Below, piece after piece: positions 21,349 to 32,265 of a DNA stretch of 64,000 nt. The translations under genes and the position numbers were made by a program. This DNA is from Isoetes taiwanensis. Its lineage: Eukaryota > Streptophyta > Lycopodiopsida > Isoetales > Isoetaceae. The stretch's first letter is position 1. Each line of letters opens with the position of its first letter. The notes under the pieces were generated by a model. The model did not search any database, was not told the DNA's origin, and saw only the letters and a program-made list of their open reading frames with translations. The DNA lies in NCBI GenBank assembly GCA_021234155.1, contig JAJEKV010000005.1:17342089-17406088 (forward strand). The letters are read 5' to 3'.

Positions 21349-21456
21349 ATGTCTGGATCATCAAGCAACGAAAGTTCAAGTGATGGATTCGGCACTGGAA
21401 ATGAAGATAGTGCATCTAGTACTGACAATGAGGACGTTGAAATGAATAGTGTTTAA
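21349..21456 (+). CDS. Short acidic, serine-rich C-terminal coding tail, 35 aa
   Basis: The frame reads MSGSSSNESSSDGFGTGNED, then continues Ser/Asp/Glu-rich to a TAA stop. A good 3' splice site (TTTTTTTCTTATGTAG) lies just upstream, so this may be the last exon of a longer protein. It precedes the CACTA terminal array by about 370 bp and may be the end of a transposon-encoded protein. No family recognised. Confidence 0.3.
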   Translation: MSGSSSNESSSDGFGTGNEDSASSTDNEDVEMNSV

Positions 21457-21639
21457 TCAAACATCTTTATTATTTCATTTGTTCTAAACTTCTCTGTAAA
21501 CAATTCATGTCCAACACATTTAAATCCCCCAACACATAACAACCATTGACATTAACAACCAACACATAACTACCATTGACATTAATTAACACAACCATTG
21601 GGTCCAACACATTTAAATTAAAATCCCCCTTAAACCCCC

Positions 21640-21676
21640 TTTGGTTTGGTTTGGTTTGGTTTGGTTTGGTTTGGGG
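21640..21676. repeat. (TTTGG)n microsatellite, about 7 units
   Basis: Seven contiguous TTTGG units ending in a G run. Not a telomere repeat (plants use TTTAGGG). Confidence 0.95.
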
Positions 21677-21829
21677 AGCCATTGGTTGTTAACCATTGGA
21701 AAAAAAACGCTAAAATCAATGGCTCAGAAATGGTGCACTCTAGATGTACGCATTAGTACATCCATTTAAATACATCATAAAATCATAGGAAAACCTTAGT
21801 GAAAAGCGTACAAAAACACAAAGAAAACC

Positions 21830-22716
21830 CCCTGTTATTATGCTACATATTCGAGTGAGACGTCATGAACTAAACATGATGAATAGAAATTGCCTTTATG
21901 TTTTGTAAAAAAGTCATGTCCAATATATGTTGTGAGAATTAAAATTGCTTTTATGCTTTCAAAATAAACAAAAGTAAGAGATAATGCATGTGGCACCAAA
22001 GCGACAAAAATATGACAATAAAGAGAAAATGAGTGACCAAATTTTTGACAAAAGTATTGACTAACGGCGTAAAAGAAGAATGACAAATAAATGATATAAA
22101 ATTGACAAAAAAAGGTTCTAAATAAATCGAAAATGACACAACATATGCCAAACAGATGACAATAATGCGTCAAAAAGATGATTTAAAATATGGCAAAAAT
22201 GTGACCAATTGCCAAAAAAAAGTGACAAAAAATTACTAAGTATGTTAATAGATGACAAAAATTTGCCAAAAATAATACAGAAAATAACCAAATAGGTGAC
22301 AAAAAACTGCGCAAAAAATGTTAAAATAGGTGACAAACAAGTGCCAGGACAACTTCAAATATGACAAAATAGATACCAAAGGATTGCCAAAAAAGTGCCA
22401 AAGAATAGTCTAAAATATGACACCAGAGGTGCCAAAGAACTGTGAAAACAAATGACAAGAAATCAGCTAAAACATGACACTATAGATGACAATATATTCC
22501 CAAAAAACTGCCAAAAAGATGTCAAAGAATTGCCCAAAAAACTGACAAAAAAACGTTATAAAAGATGACAAAATAGTTGTCAAAATTTTGCCAAAAAAAG
22601 TGTCAACGCCAATTTTTGACATTTTTTATGGTGACATTTTTGTCAGTCCTTTGAAATTTACAGTAATGTACAAAGTGACAAAAAAACTGACAATAAACGC
22701 ATGTTCTCTTGTAGTG
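21830..22716 (-). mobile_element. Terminal part of a CACTA (En/Spm) DNA transposon with subterminal array
   Basis: The right edge at 22716 reads, inward on the minus strand, CACTACAAGAGAACATGC, a classic CACTA terminal inverted repeat start. From it leftward to about 21830 runs a dense array of degenerate TGACAAA/TGCCAAA motifs spaced irregularly by about 10-30 bp. This fits the subterminal repeats that bind the TNPA-like protein. The element body lies to the left. The other end was not found: the CACTAC at 20320 and 21014 do not match beyond about eight bases, and no 3-bp duplication of the right flank ATG was seen beside them. Confidence 0.75.
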
Positions 22717-23200
22717 ATGGGGATACAACTTTTTGAGAAGCTGAATGGCATCCAAAGAATTCACATCCGCCCTCAGCCACATCTACCCCTTCCAAATCCG
22801 TCCATCCCTAATTGACCTTCAGAACCCTCTTGAAAATTTGCCATACCCTAGAAGACCCCCATTTTATACCATACTCAAACAACCCCTAATCCATTGCAAA
22901 CCTTATGTTCTAAATGTACGCCAACCTCCAATTGCAAATGAACGTTATGCTCAGATGCACCACGCATCCAAACTCCCAAGCTTTTTCACATAGCCAATTC
23001 TAGCTCTCATAAATCGCTCGTAAGAGGAACCCTTGAGCATAAAAAGCCCCATCCGCCAGAACAATTTCAACCCAGAAAAAAGGTACAGCCTCAAGAAAAC
23101 GCCATTAGGGAACCTACTGTCTATGAGCACATCCCCAATTTGTTCCCCCTTTTTTTTTAATTAAAACCATACAAGAACGCTTTATACATACAAGAAATTT
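22717..23200. other. Unassigned sequence right of the CACTA end
   Basis: A proline- and histidine-rich frame (22745-22993) is open on the plus strand but matches no family I know. A T-run lies near 23151-23160. Confidence 0.35.
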
Positions 23201-23202
23201 AT

Positions 23203-23224
23203 CGCGGCGGCCAAGGCCGCCGCG
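23203..23224. repeat. Perfect GC palindrome, 10-bp arms
   Basis: CGCGGCGGCC, a two-base AA loop, and GGCCGCCGCG. It follows ATACAAGAAATTTAT, which resembles a CACTA terminus with the first bases altered. GC-rich stems of this kind next to ACAAGAAA are common in plant CACTA ends. A second CACTA end is therefore possible but not proven. Confidence 0.6.
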
Positions 23225-25140
23225 AACATTTCTCTCTACCAACTTGACGTACGTTCTAATCCTAAGTTTATGGAAGGCATTTCAAGATGAAAATTTTCAA
23301 TTCAAACTATAACAGAAAAGGATGTAGTTGAAAAGGCCTAAATTTTTGTTCCATATAGTTTCGTAAAAAAAACAACATTATTTGCACTACGCCCTCAATC
23401 AAATTGCATTGTTCGATAAATGCCAAAGAGTAGGTGCGCATAGCTGTATAATTTTTTCACCCCGCCCTTGCAGGTGTTTAAGGGAAAAACGTTAGAAGAA
23501 AAATATATAGCATACAACTACAGAAAAACCAAAATTGATGCTTCCATGCGCAACTATAGGAAATCCTAAACTAATGCTGATTACACAGCCCCAAAGAACA
23601 TCATTTTAAAGTATCTGGTGGGAAGTCTGTAAGCAGGCAAGCTATTTTATGTATGATTAACATTCTACTGCTAGCAAACAGACTATCTATATTTTATTTA
23701 TAATAATATTCTTGTTGACTCCACAAATTGCATACAACGAGAAGATACATATTTGAAAGTGCAAACTATTTTATGCATGAATAATATTATATTGCAAGAA
23801 AACAAAGTATGTATATTTGATTTATGATAGTATTTTGTTGCCTCAAAGAATTGCACGACAATGAAAAGATCTGCTATATTTATGATGACATGGGATCATG
23901 CTTCTTGAACCCCTTATCCACAACTACAGACTATTCCTGCATCATCTTCATTTCCAAGCTCTATTTTGGTCTGAAGGACTATATTCAGCACTTTCTGCAC
24001 CACTTCTCTACATGGCCAGACTCGTTATTGGATATGTGCTTCAACATTAGCCAACATCTCCTTAGTGCGTTTCACCTTCAAAGAATATAACAGTTCTCTT
24101 TGAGTTATGTGACTCTGACTCAAGAAAGACATCTTCACGATTCAACAGATTAGAGTTAGTTCTACATGTTTGTGTCATAATTTGCTTCATACAATGTAAA
24201 TGTACTTGACAGATCACCAACATCCAAAAGTTAGGTTTGACTTGATATTATTTAGCTCTTGCAAAAAAAACAACTGCAATTTGCCCCTTTCACCCTTTGC
24301 TTTTCTTTTCCGCAAGCTTTTATATTTTTTACTATATCGTTAATTGCCTCGCTTAGTGACCCTTTCGAACTTTTATGTTATACACAAATCAAGTGGATTT
24401 CCCTTTACAACTGCTAGCATAATCTTCTTCCTTTGTGACCTATTTATTTTGCAACATATGCAGTTGTCTTCCTCGTCATTTTTCATCATGAGTTTTTTGA
24501 ACAATATATATTACTAGTACGGGTGCCCAGCGTTGCTGGGCATAAGTTGAGAGCCTGTAAATTTTTTGGGCTGCACACTAACAATGTCAATTTTGTAGTG
24601 CTACTACTATTGTAGTATTGTTCTAGCAAAATGTAACATCGTCTTACATTGTAATATTATGTCCAACTTTTTCTACCCTTAAACAAAGTTGGAAACTTGT
24701 TAATGATAGAATCAAGTCCCTGTTCCATGCCATTGTGGACTCATGTTTGGTAATAGCGCATGTCTAAATGCTCAAAAGTCACACTTGACAATATCATGCA
24801 TTTGAACTACATTCTAGGTAGTTTGTTGTCTGTAAAGCAACATAACTACCATAAGTTGCACCAAGTAACACAGTTATAAAATCCACTACCATTTGTCCCA
24901 ATATTTTGCAACTGGCATTCTACTCTAAAACGTGTGCTTAGAAATGTCAGGCACATGTAGGTGGAATACAATAGTACAAATAAAATCATCATCATCATGA
25001 ATAATAAATTAATTGGGCATTTATCCTTTGTTTTCGAAGGTATATCGTTATGTCGGGCATTAGTTGTACATGTAGGTGGAATACAATAATAATTGAAGGG
25101 TAGTTTGCATACAAAGGATAAGAGAAAAAATCTTGCTTAA
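23225..25140. other. AT-rich sequence, no gene recognised
   Basis: Only short frames are present, such as an 88-codon plus frame at 23824-24090 without family resemblance. A hairpin at 24524-24542 is listed separately. Nothing else is supported. Confidence 0.4.
24524..24542. repeat. Perfect hairpin after an ACTAGTACGGG phrase
   Basis: TGCCCAGC, GTT loop, GCTGGGCA: arms of eight bases, all paired. The preceding TATATTACTAGTACGGG phrase with a following short GC hairpin is a common signature of small transposon ends in many eukaryotes. I cannot assign the family. Confidence 0.5.
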
Positions 25141-25740
25141 GTAGGAACGTCAATGAAAAGTAGGAACAAGGTAATTGAGGTCTCACCGCTGGAGGGTTCA
25201 AAGAAGACAATGGTGCCATTTGAAGATGCACAACACCAGAAGTCCATAGGAGCACAAATACACTGTGATCATTTGATTGCAAATGTACAGAATCCGCCAC
25301 CACCACCAAATTCAAGAAGTCAGCCCAAGAAGCTATAGAAGAAGCTGTAAACACAACACCGCCAGGAAAAACAATGTAATCTCGACAGGCCAATACTAAT
25401 CGAAGCACCTAAGGAAGTTGAGGGAGTAATTCCATCGGATGAGGGCAACTTGGTGAATATTATTTTGCGTAGCGAAAGGGCGTAAGAACAAAGAGGGGGT
25501 AAGCCGGAGGATAGCAAAAGTAGTTGTTCGTGCTACAAGAAAGAGAACAAGAAGTAGCTATGCAAAAGATGCAGGGAAGCGCCTCAATCATGACACCACA
25601 CATATCGGCGTGTTCTCAAGAAAATGCATCAGTTCAAGGTTCGGAGCCCCGACCTTCAACAAGTGATTTCGCCATTAATAACCCCTTCGAAAGGGGGGTA
25701 TGGGTATTGTTGGGCAAGTCCACAACTTAGTGTTGATTAA
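25140..25740 (+). other. Coding-like plus-strand stretch upstream of the phosphatase remnant
   Basis: Two open pieces are seen: one containing PLEGSKKTMVPFEDAQHQKS and a proline run (25153-25338), the other containing QKMQGSASIMTPHISACSQE followed by PRPSTSDFAINNPF (25524-25730). They are hydrophilic and low in hydrophobic residues, like a disordered N-terminal region. They may belong to the FCP1-like gene that follows about 220 bp downstream. No domain recognised. Confidence 0.3.
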
Positions 25741-25950
25741 AACATTGAATATTATTGATTTTCTTTGTTGCATTCAATCGTAGGATTACCCGTTCATTCT
25801 CGTTAGGTCGGAGAATCCCGCTGTTGATACGTAGTTGTTTCCCTACATTCAACCCATTTTTCATTTTCATCTTCATCTATTTATTCATGTAGTAATTCCC
25901 GCTTGTGTAGGTATTCGATGTTCCAACGCATTCAAATATTGATTTGCCCA

Positions 25951-26383
25951 CCAAAGATAAACTCATTGTCTTGGATTTAAATGGTGTGTTGGTAAAACAT
26001 TTGGTGCAAATGAACACATACGCTTGGAAGCGGATTGACAATGACATACACTAGCGAAAAGAAAGTGATATTCAGGACCGTATGTTGTTCTTCTTGAAGA
26101 CTTTGTTACTGAAGTGTCGTGGTTGGTATATGGTCATCAATGCAACTCTCCAATGTGGAAGATGTGCCGCAAGTACTTATGTCCGTGATTTGAGGGACGA
26201 TTTGAATTTGTATGGGGGACGAGGAAAATGTGTGCAGACCCCGCCACCACCCTAACAAACCCGGGTCAGTCCACCATGATGAAGCCACTTGGGAAAATAT
26301 ATGAGTCATACCCAAGATTCTCTGGTAAGACTTTGCTTCTTGATGATTCATTGTACAAGTCTTACCTTAGCAAATTCCCCTAG
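25951..26383 (+). pseudogene. Broken FCP1/NIF-type HAD phosphatase fragment
   Basis: The plus strand reads KLIVLDLNGVLVKH near 25955-26000, with the DLNG catalytic motif at 25974-25985. Plant FCP1-like proteins have the form (L)VLDLNG(V/L)L, with the first Asp as nucleophile. About 330 bp later, in another frame, comes MKPLGKIYESYPRFSGKTLL and then LDDSLYKSYL (Asp-Asp at 26342-26347), matching the family's KxLxK(V/I)WE...NTLL(I/V)DDxPYKA block. Stops at 26053 and 26381 and frame changes between the blocks show it is not intact. These enzymes dephosphorylate proteins in the nucleus. It is probably a host gene fragment caught among transposons. Confidence 0.65.
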
Positions 26384-27590
26384 AAATTTCTCAAGGGTAC
26401 CGTGATTCAAGATGGATGTCCATGATGAAGTGCTTCCAAAGACTCACCCCAAAGATAGAAGAAATACCGCAGGCCAAGACCGAGGAAGAAATGAAGTCAC
26501 CGGTGAAGAATACACATAGATACAAGCCTTGGCCTAAGACGGATAGAAAGATTATGAAGCTATGCTTGGAAAGACTTTCTCGGAAAATAGTTGCGCTTCA
26601 AGTTGTTTGTGAAGAAGGAATTGAGAAGGTTTATGGTGATGACGCTTTGTCATTCTCCATGATTATTGGCTTTGTTGTCATTTATTTAGGCCAAGGAATC
26701 CTACACTTTTCATGTACCATCTTTATCTTAATTTAAGAATGTTATTAGGTATTGTTTATGTAGTTCAATGCAGACTTGTCTATAAGTTTTTGCTATATTG
26801 TTTATATATACTTCAATGCCGGGACCGAAAGGGATGCTTAAAACTTATCAAGTGCTTAAAAAAAAAAAAATTGCCCGCAAATGCTATGGTTTGAGTCTTA
26901 ATGGCGTATATCGCTATTGTCTTCGCAGTGCTGATATACTTTTATGTAGTTGCTTTAATGTCATCATGTGCTTATCGTCATGCGTGGTAGGTGCGCTTAT
27001 TGCTAAATATATAACTGTTTAAAGGTAGTCGTTTATTGCATAAGTGCTCGGGGTGTTCCAAAGTCTTACTCAATGGGCACCGGGCCGAAAGTGATTAAAG
27101 TGCTTAGTGTTTGAAACTAATGAAAGAGCTTAGAGCACCATTACACTCAAGGTAATCTGAATGGATCAGCACAGAATTCAACTTCATAAATTTGATAGAT
27201 AGACAAAAATAACATTTCATAGATGAAAACATATATGTTCTCATTTTGCGGTGCTACCGTTATGCTATATAATCAACGGATAATAGTTGTTTATTGCATG
27301 TGTGCTTTGCATTCCGCTCTTACTCACAAGCTTCTTTGAAGAACTAATTAAAGTGCTTCGCGGTTTGAGCCGAACCTTCGTTACATTCAAGCAGAATATG
27401 GACTGTACAAGAATTCAATGTTTTGCCACCGCATGGATAATAGAAGTAAGAACATCAAATGAATTATTCTTTACTCAATAGAAAAACAAAATGTGATGCT
27501 TGAAAAGAAGTAGATGAGACAATTATAGAGAAAATTGTGAGAGACAAAAAATTTTTGTATATTAACAAAATTTTTCTACAAAAAAAGGCT
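26384..27590. other. Unassigned sequence with a basic plus-strand frame
   Basis: The frame 26416-26736 (lysine-rich, starting MSMMKCFQRLTPKIEEIPQA) may be a further piece of the phosphatase gene or downstream exon but matches no family I know. Phrases resembling AAAGTGCTTA...GTTTGA recur near 26850, 27100 and 27350, suggesting a diverged repeat. Confidence 0.3.
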
Positions 27591-27599
27591 CTTCAGCCT

Positions 27600-27945
27600 A
27601 GGTGTCTTCGGGCCTGTGGGGTGTCTTTGATCGAGGGTGGTCTTGAGGGGGGTGTATTTGAACAAGGGGTGTCTTTGAAAGGTGTCTTCAAGGGGGTGTC
27701 TTCAAAGGCTTTGCCTCACTCCACACATTCTCCTCCAATTCAGGGGTATCTCTTTAGTGGGGCGTTCTTCATAACTCACCCAATACATTTTCTTCTTCTT
27801 CTTCATCCTTTCCTCTTCCTCTCCATCTTCCTCTTCCTCCTGGTGTCTTCCTGGTGTCTTCTTCTTCTTCTTCTTGATTCCTCTTCTTCTTCCACTTCCT
27901 CTTTCTTCCTCTTCTTCTTCTTCTTCCACTTCGCCCCACTTCAGA
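27600..27945. repeat. GGTGTCTTC-type repeats followed by a CTT/CCT microsatellite-like tract
   Basis: From 27600 to about 27720 the phrase GGTGTCTT(C/T) recurs at least six times. From about 27790 to 27945 the plus strand is nearly all pyrimidine (TTC, CTT and CCT triplets). Translations on the minus strand give long E/K/R runs, which are low-complexity artefacts. Confidence 0.8.
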
Positions 27946-28649
27946 AACAAGAATGTTAGAAAAAGAAAAACAAAACAAAAAAATGCAAAACAAGATAATA
28001 CCTTCTTCTTTTCCGATCTTCTTCTGCGATTCTTGAATCGGGCTGAACCTGCTCGAAGAAGTAGGCCCCCTTGTATTAGCGGAGCGACATCCGCAGATCT
28101 TCTCGCACTTGTTTAAGCACATACTACGGTGCTTGGTTTCCGCGCATGCAGGCCATTGCAAATAAACAAATGCGTGGAGGCTAATTGAAACGGATTCTCC
28201 GCGCTGCTTAAGGTGGCGTGAGGGCGTAGAAGAGCTGAAATCCTATGATTAGGGGCCTAGTGCTTAAATCCCATGCTTAGGCCACAAGATAATCACCTAA
28301 AAACCTCACACGCTGCGCCAATTAATTGGTGAACTGTGCTTAAATAATTGATACGACCATTGGAATTGACACATGTCACATCGAGGAAATGCCTTTACAA
28401 TATAATTTTGCCAAGAATGTTGGGATAGTGATGGTATCAAAATAAATAATTGAATGTTATTCCAATGTCACAAATGTACATTCTTAAACAACAATTCAAT
28501 CTTCATTTCAAAGTACGTGTCCATGCACACCACCCTTGTGCATCCTCACTATTATTAATATATATACAAATGTGTGCTTTACGTTAGCTTAGGTGCCGGA
28601 ACAACAAATCACTTGAAAAGAATGCCATCAATTTGGTTAAGTGTCAAAG

Positions 28650-31250
28650 AATTACATTGTTATTGGGAGACCGCCATAATTTTTCATGGGTCTCCCCGTG
28701 AAATTCTCAGACATGTCCGTGCCTTCTATTTTTTCCATATCAATTTTAGGATATCTTACCACATGGTCGCGGCACGGAGGCTTCGGGTTGTTTAGTGAGC
28801 AACATATACTTGAAATTACCCAAGAATTGATAATACAATCCACTTAAGATAACCTCATGCACTCCAAATTTTTGCCCCCATCCATCTTTTGTATGAATCT
28901 TCAAGTGTGCATTTGGGTTCTCGTGCACTTGAGGATGTAGAAGTCCACACCCTCTCAATTGTCTACCTCGGATTCACTGCAAAAATTGTCACCTACCTCT
29001 ACCAAATTACTGATCCATTCATTAGCTTGTTCAAGAGTCTCCTTTTTCTTCTCAACTCCTGGTTTTAAAGTCAGTTACCTCCCACTTTCCAAATCCACCG
29101 TATTGATGCAGAGTCCCAATTATGATCCATGCAAAACGAAAGCGTAAAACATGACGGCATCTATGAGCAAGCCCTGCTTTGGTCTAGTCCTCACGACAGT
29201 CCGATCATGTTGAATCTTCTTTGTGCCTTTGAGTGTTTCAATTTCATATTCTTCCATGTTTGCCACAAAAAAGCAGTTCAATTTCCCAAAAATATCTTTT
29301 GATCTCATCTCGTTTCATCGACCGGTAGATCAATGAAATATGTACACGTAAATTTTACAATATCTTTAGCATGCCCCGGTTGCACACCATTGGGTTTGAG
29401 TTGTTCCTTACTTAGCAGCCTTTTGATAATGAAAGACCTCGCACCATCATGTTCACCTTTACCATGAGCAAAGGGCAAAAGTAGTTCCACACTATTTCCT
29501 TGTCATTGATTGTGAAGTACCCCGCCTAAGAAAAAAAAAAAGGTTTTCCTCGACTTGAATTGTGATGAGCAGCCATCACTCCAAAACCAATGCTTCTCAT
29601 ACTCTATTTCCCTGTTCCTTAAGCCATGCAACATGCTTTTTGTAGGCGGTGTTCCACAAATAATGAGTCATGCACTTTATCATCGAAATGTAAAAGTGAG
29701 TCTCTTTTATGATCTTCCTACCGTTGTTGAGTCTATTCCCCGATCCGCTCCAACCTTCTCGTTTTTTTTCTCTTCTTTGACAGTCTTCTTCTCGCCTGCT
29801 TGCGACACGAACAGGAATATCGCACACTTTTGTCATGCCTATATGTTATGTGAACAAGTATAGAAACTTGGTCCAGATGCCGTGCATTGATCAGGGCTCA
29901 TTCTCGATCTTGATGCCGTAATTTTTTCGCAAAGTCAATAACGTGATACAATTGTATCTTCCGAAATGATGACACACACTTGTTTAAACCGATTGGCCCA
30001 ATGTGCTATGTAATTGTGTGGAACAAAATCTGATATTACCTTCTTCACTTCCTCTTGAAATTCTTTGGGACTTCGTCGTCTCAGACTAATCTCAAGACAG
30101 TTTGTACCTCAAAGCCTTTCTTGGATCCCCTGAATTCTCTGTCTGTCCCACAGTGTTGCTTTTCAAATGTCTTCCAATTAACTAGTACCGAACCCGTTAC
30201 CATCCATTTCCCCCGGACATTTTCTAATTCTATCCAACCCACATTTTTTACACGCCAACATCAAGCGGTTATGATCAAACCACTCCTCATCATCACCTTT
30301 GCTTGCCCAGACCACTTGTCTCCATAAATCACTGGGTACACTTGATTGTATGCTCCTTGGCTGCACATTCCGGGCCGGGCCACAAATCTCCGCGATGGCG
30401 GTTGCAATTGTCATGAACTCCACCCGATTTTCTCGGCTTGTTCAATCCTTGCATGATGTATTCAAATTTCAAGTGGTAAATGCAACAAAGATGTATGCCT
30501 CTCCGATCCTCCTCCTTACAAAACTAGGTTTCAACCTCTCAAAAGTCTGCAATGCAATTTTGATATGAGGATTCTCCTCTCTAAACCCGAGGTAGAATTG
30601 CAAATCCCAGGGAAATCGTGTGAATGCCAAATAAATGCTACATATAATGAACCCTACAATATAGGATGAATACTTACTTGGTCTGACTTCAAGAAGGTGA
30701 ATTGGATGTTCCATCTTTATTCCCTCTCTAATACATACTTCCCTCCGTCTTTCTTGTATGGAGAAACTCTTGTATTTTCTCGTCGAACTTGATAACAACT
30801 TCTCTATTGTGATCTAACATGCTATCCATCCGCTTCCTCCTCCCGAACATTGACCAAGGTCCTTCCCTTTGTTAGCTTGCACCCTTCTTTGAAAAGCATT
30901 TGAAATTGTTTTTCGGGGATGCCGAAAGCAATCTGCCACTTCGCTGATTCAATGGCTTGACACCATTTGTACCGGCATTATCCATTATCGGGGTGGACTT
31001 CCTTGCACGAAGCATGTCATAATTCCTCTCAAACTTATGTTCTTGCATTGTTTCCTTCAAATTCTTCACCATTTGCTCGGCCATAGTAACCTTTGCTTAG
31101 ATTTCTTTATAGAAGCAATTGGTAAATCCCTTGCCCTCCAAAGAAGACTGCCAAGGATGCGGCCTTTGTCATTGTCATCAACATTTGTACTGATTTGGTT
31201 GAATACTTCATAAATTTCTCCTGAAATTTCTCTTATTCTCATGGTCACTC
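28650..31250 (-). pseudogene. Decayed DDE-type transposase-like protein (HGKG..DG family)
   Basis: Ordered blocks on the minus strand, in several frames, fit one long protein. About 30620-30500: FREENPHIKIALQTFERLKP. About 30330-30230: WFDHNRLMLACKKCGLDRI then RKCP, a cysteine-rich block, followed by a VNWKTFEK segment. About 29940-29900: VIDFAKKLRHQDRE, likely with a catalytic Asp. 29490-29305: HGKGEHDGA at residues 9-17, then KRLLSKEQLKPNG and DIVKFT. 29308-29120: EEYEIETLKGTKKI. From memory, this order (ENP.IKI, Cys block, DFAxN, GHGKGxxDGAG...KR, GT.KIH) marks an unnamed transposase-like family found repeatedly in plant, algal and animal genomes. Many stops and frameshifts are present. 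No inverted repeats were fixed. Confidence 0.6.
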
Positions 31251-31523
31251 ACCTCAATTTCTTATTCGGCTCAAGTCTTTGAAGGGGAATCTTTAGAAGG
31301 GGAATTCTTCTTCATTGCTACCTTCTTTGCATATAATCTCCCCTCGATCTCTCTTCCTTGTTGCATCAATGGCTCTCAGAAATTGAACGGGGAGAGGAAT
31401 TGGGTTTCATCTATCCCGGATTTCTGTGTATTGCTGAATTGTTGAGGGCAAATTGTTGAATTTCGGTTCAGGCAATTCTTGGAAACAATTAGTCCCTCCA
31501 TTTTGCTTGAATTCAAGATGGGT

Positions 31524-31553
31524 TAGCCCGCCATCCAGGAATATGGCGGGCTA
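31524..31553. repeat. Perfect hairpin, 11-bp arms, upstream of the transposase remnant
   Basis: TAGCCCGCCAT (31524-31534), eight-base loop, ATGGCGGGCTA (31543-31553). It sits between the transposase N-terminus and the copia gag, so it may be near an element end. Confidence 0.7.
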
Positions 31554-31638
31554 CAGGCATTCATGTTTCCGGCACCAAACATGTTCATGATTCTCTCAGC
31601 CTGTCATTTGACGGGCGCGCACCCTACATGTCAATACT

Positions 31639-32239
31639 TCAATCACGCACGTCGTGTTTAAAACACACCGATTTTAAGCACTTGTAAGCGGCGTCCGGAC
31701 GGTGATTTCTGCTACCCAGTACCGATTTTGCACCCAATACTCCTGCACCCTCTAGGTCAGCAATAATATTGTCAAAGTTTTGAAAGAAATCATTAAGATT
31801 GTCTTTGTCATGAAACCTCAGCCTCCTCAACTCATTTTCTAGCACATCTATTTGTGAGGATGTCTTTTCCTCATAATTCAACAACATATAACTCCACATC
31901 TCACTTGGATGCATACCTCTTATCTTCAACACAATGCTGGAATTAACCTTACTCATGATTATTCCTTGTGCTTCCCTAATCTTTGCAACTTGGTCAGTTC
32001 CATCTTCCTTTGTGGATGTGGTCTCTTCTGCTTCAGCAGTGTCTCCAGCATTCACTGAGCTCGAACTTCCTTCAAGCACTTCTGCTAGTTCTCACTCTTT
32101 TATCACCAGGTTCTACAATTTCCCACAGACCTTCAACTTGAAGCACATGTTTGATCTTCTCCTTCCAAACTTGGAAGCCAGAATCACCCTTAAAGACATC
32201 AATGGCATTTAACAGCCCTGCACCAAATCTGCTTGCCAT
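31639..32239 (-). pseudogene. Copia gag polyprotein N-terminal part, one frameshift
   Basis: Opens MASRFGAGLLNAIDVFKGDS followed by GFQVWKEKIKHVLQVEGLWE, the standard start of plant copia gag (a W..K+...L...LW pattern). One frameshift near 32080 leads into a 146-codon frame with SEMWSYMLLNYEEKTSSQID, LENELRRLRFHDKDNLNDFF and QNFDNIIADLEGAG, matching the UBN2-type gag domain. The sequence breaks off before the zinc knuckle. Gag forms the particle that packages element RNA. Confidence 0.85.
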
Positions 32240-32252
32240 TTGGTCTTAACCT

Positions 32253-32264
32253 GCTCTGATACCA
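32253..32264 (-). other. Primer-binding site for initiator tRNA-Met
   Basis: TGGTATCAGAGC on the minus strand, the usual plant copia PBS complementary to the 3' end of initiator tRNA-Met. It lies just inside the LTR end and 13 bases before the gag ATG. Confidence 0.9.
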
Positions 32265-32265
32265 A

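Noticed and set aside
21640-21676. Interstitial telomere repeat
   Set aside because: The unit is TTTGG, not the plant TTTAGGG.
23824-24090. 88-codon plus-strand frame as a gene
   Set aside because: AT-rich chance frame with no splice context, family match or second supporting feature.
27702-28161. Long E/K/R-rich minus-strand frames and S/F/L-rich plus-strand frames
   Set aside because: These come from the CTT/CCT pyrimidine tract and are low-complexity artefacts.
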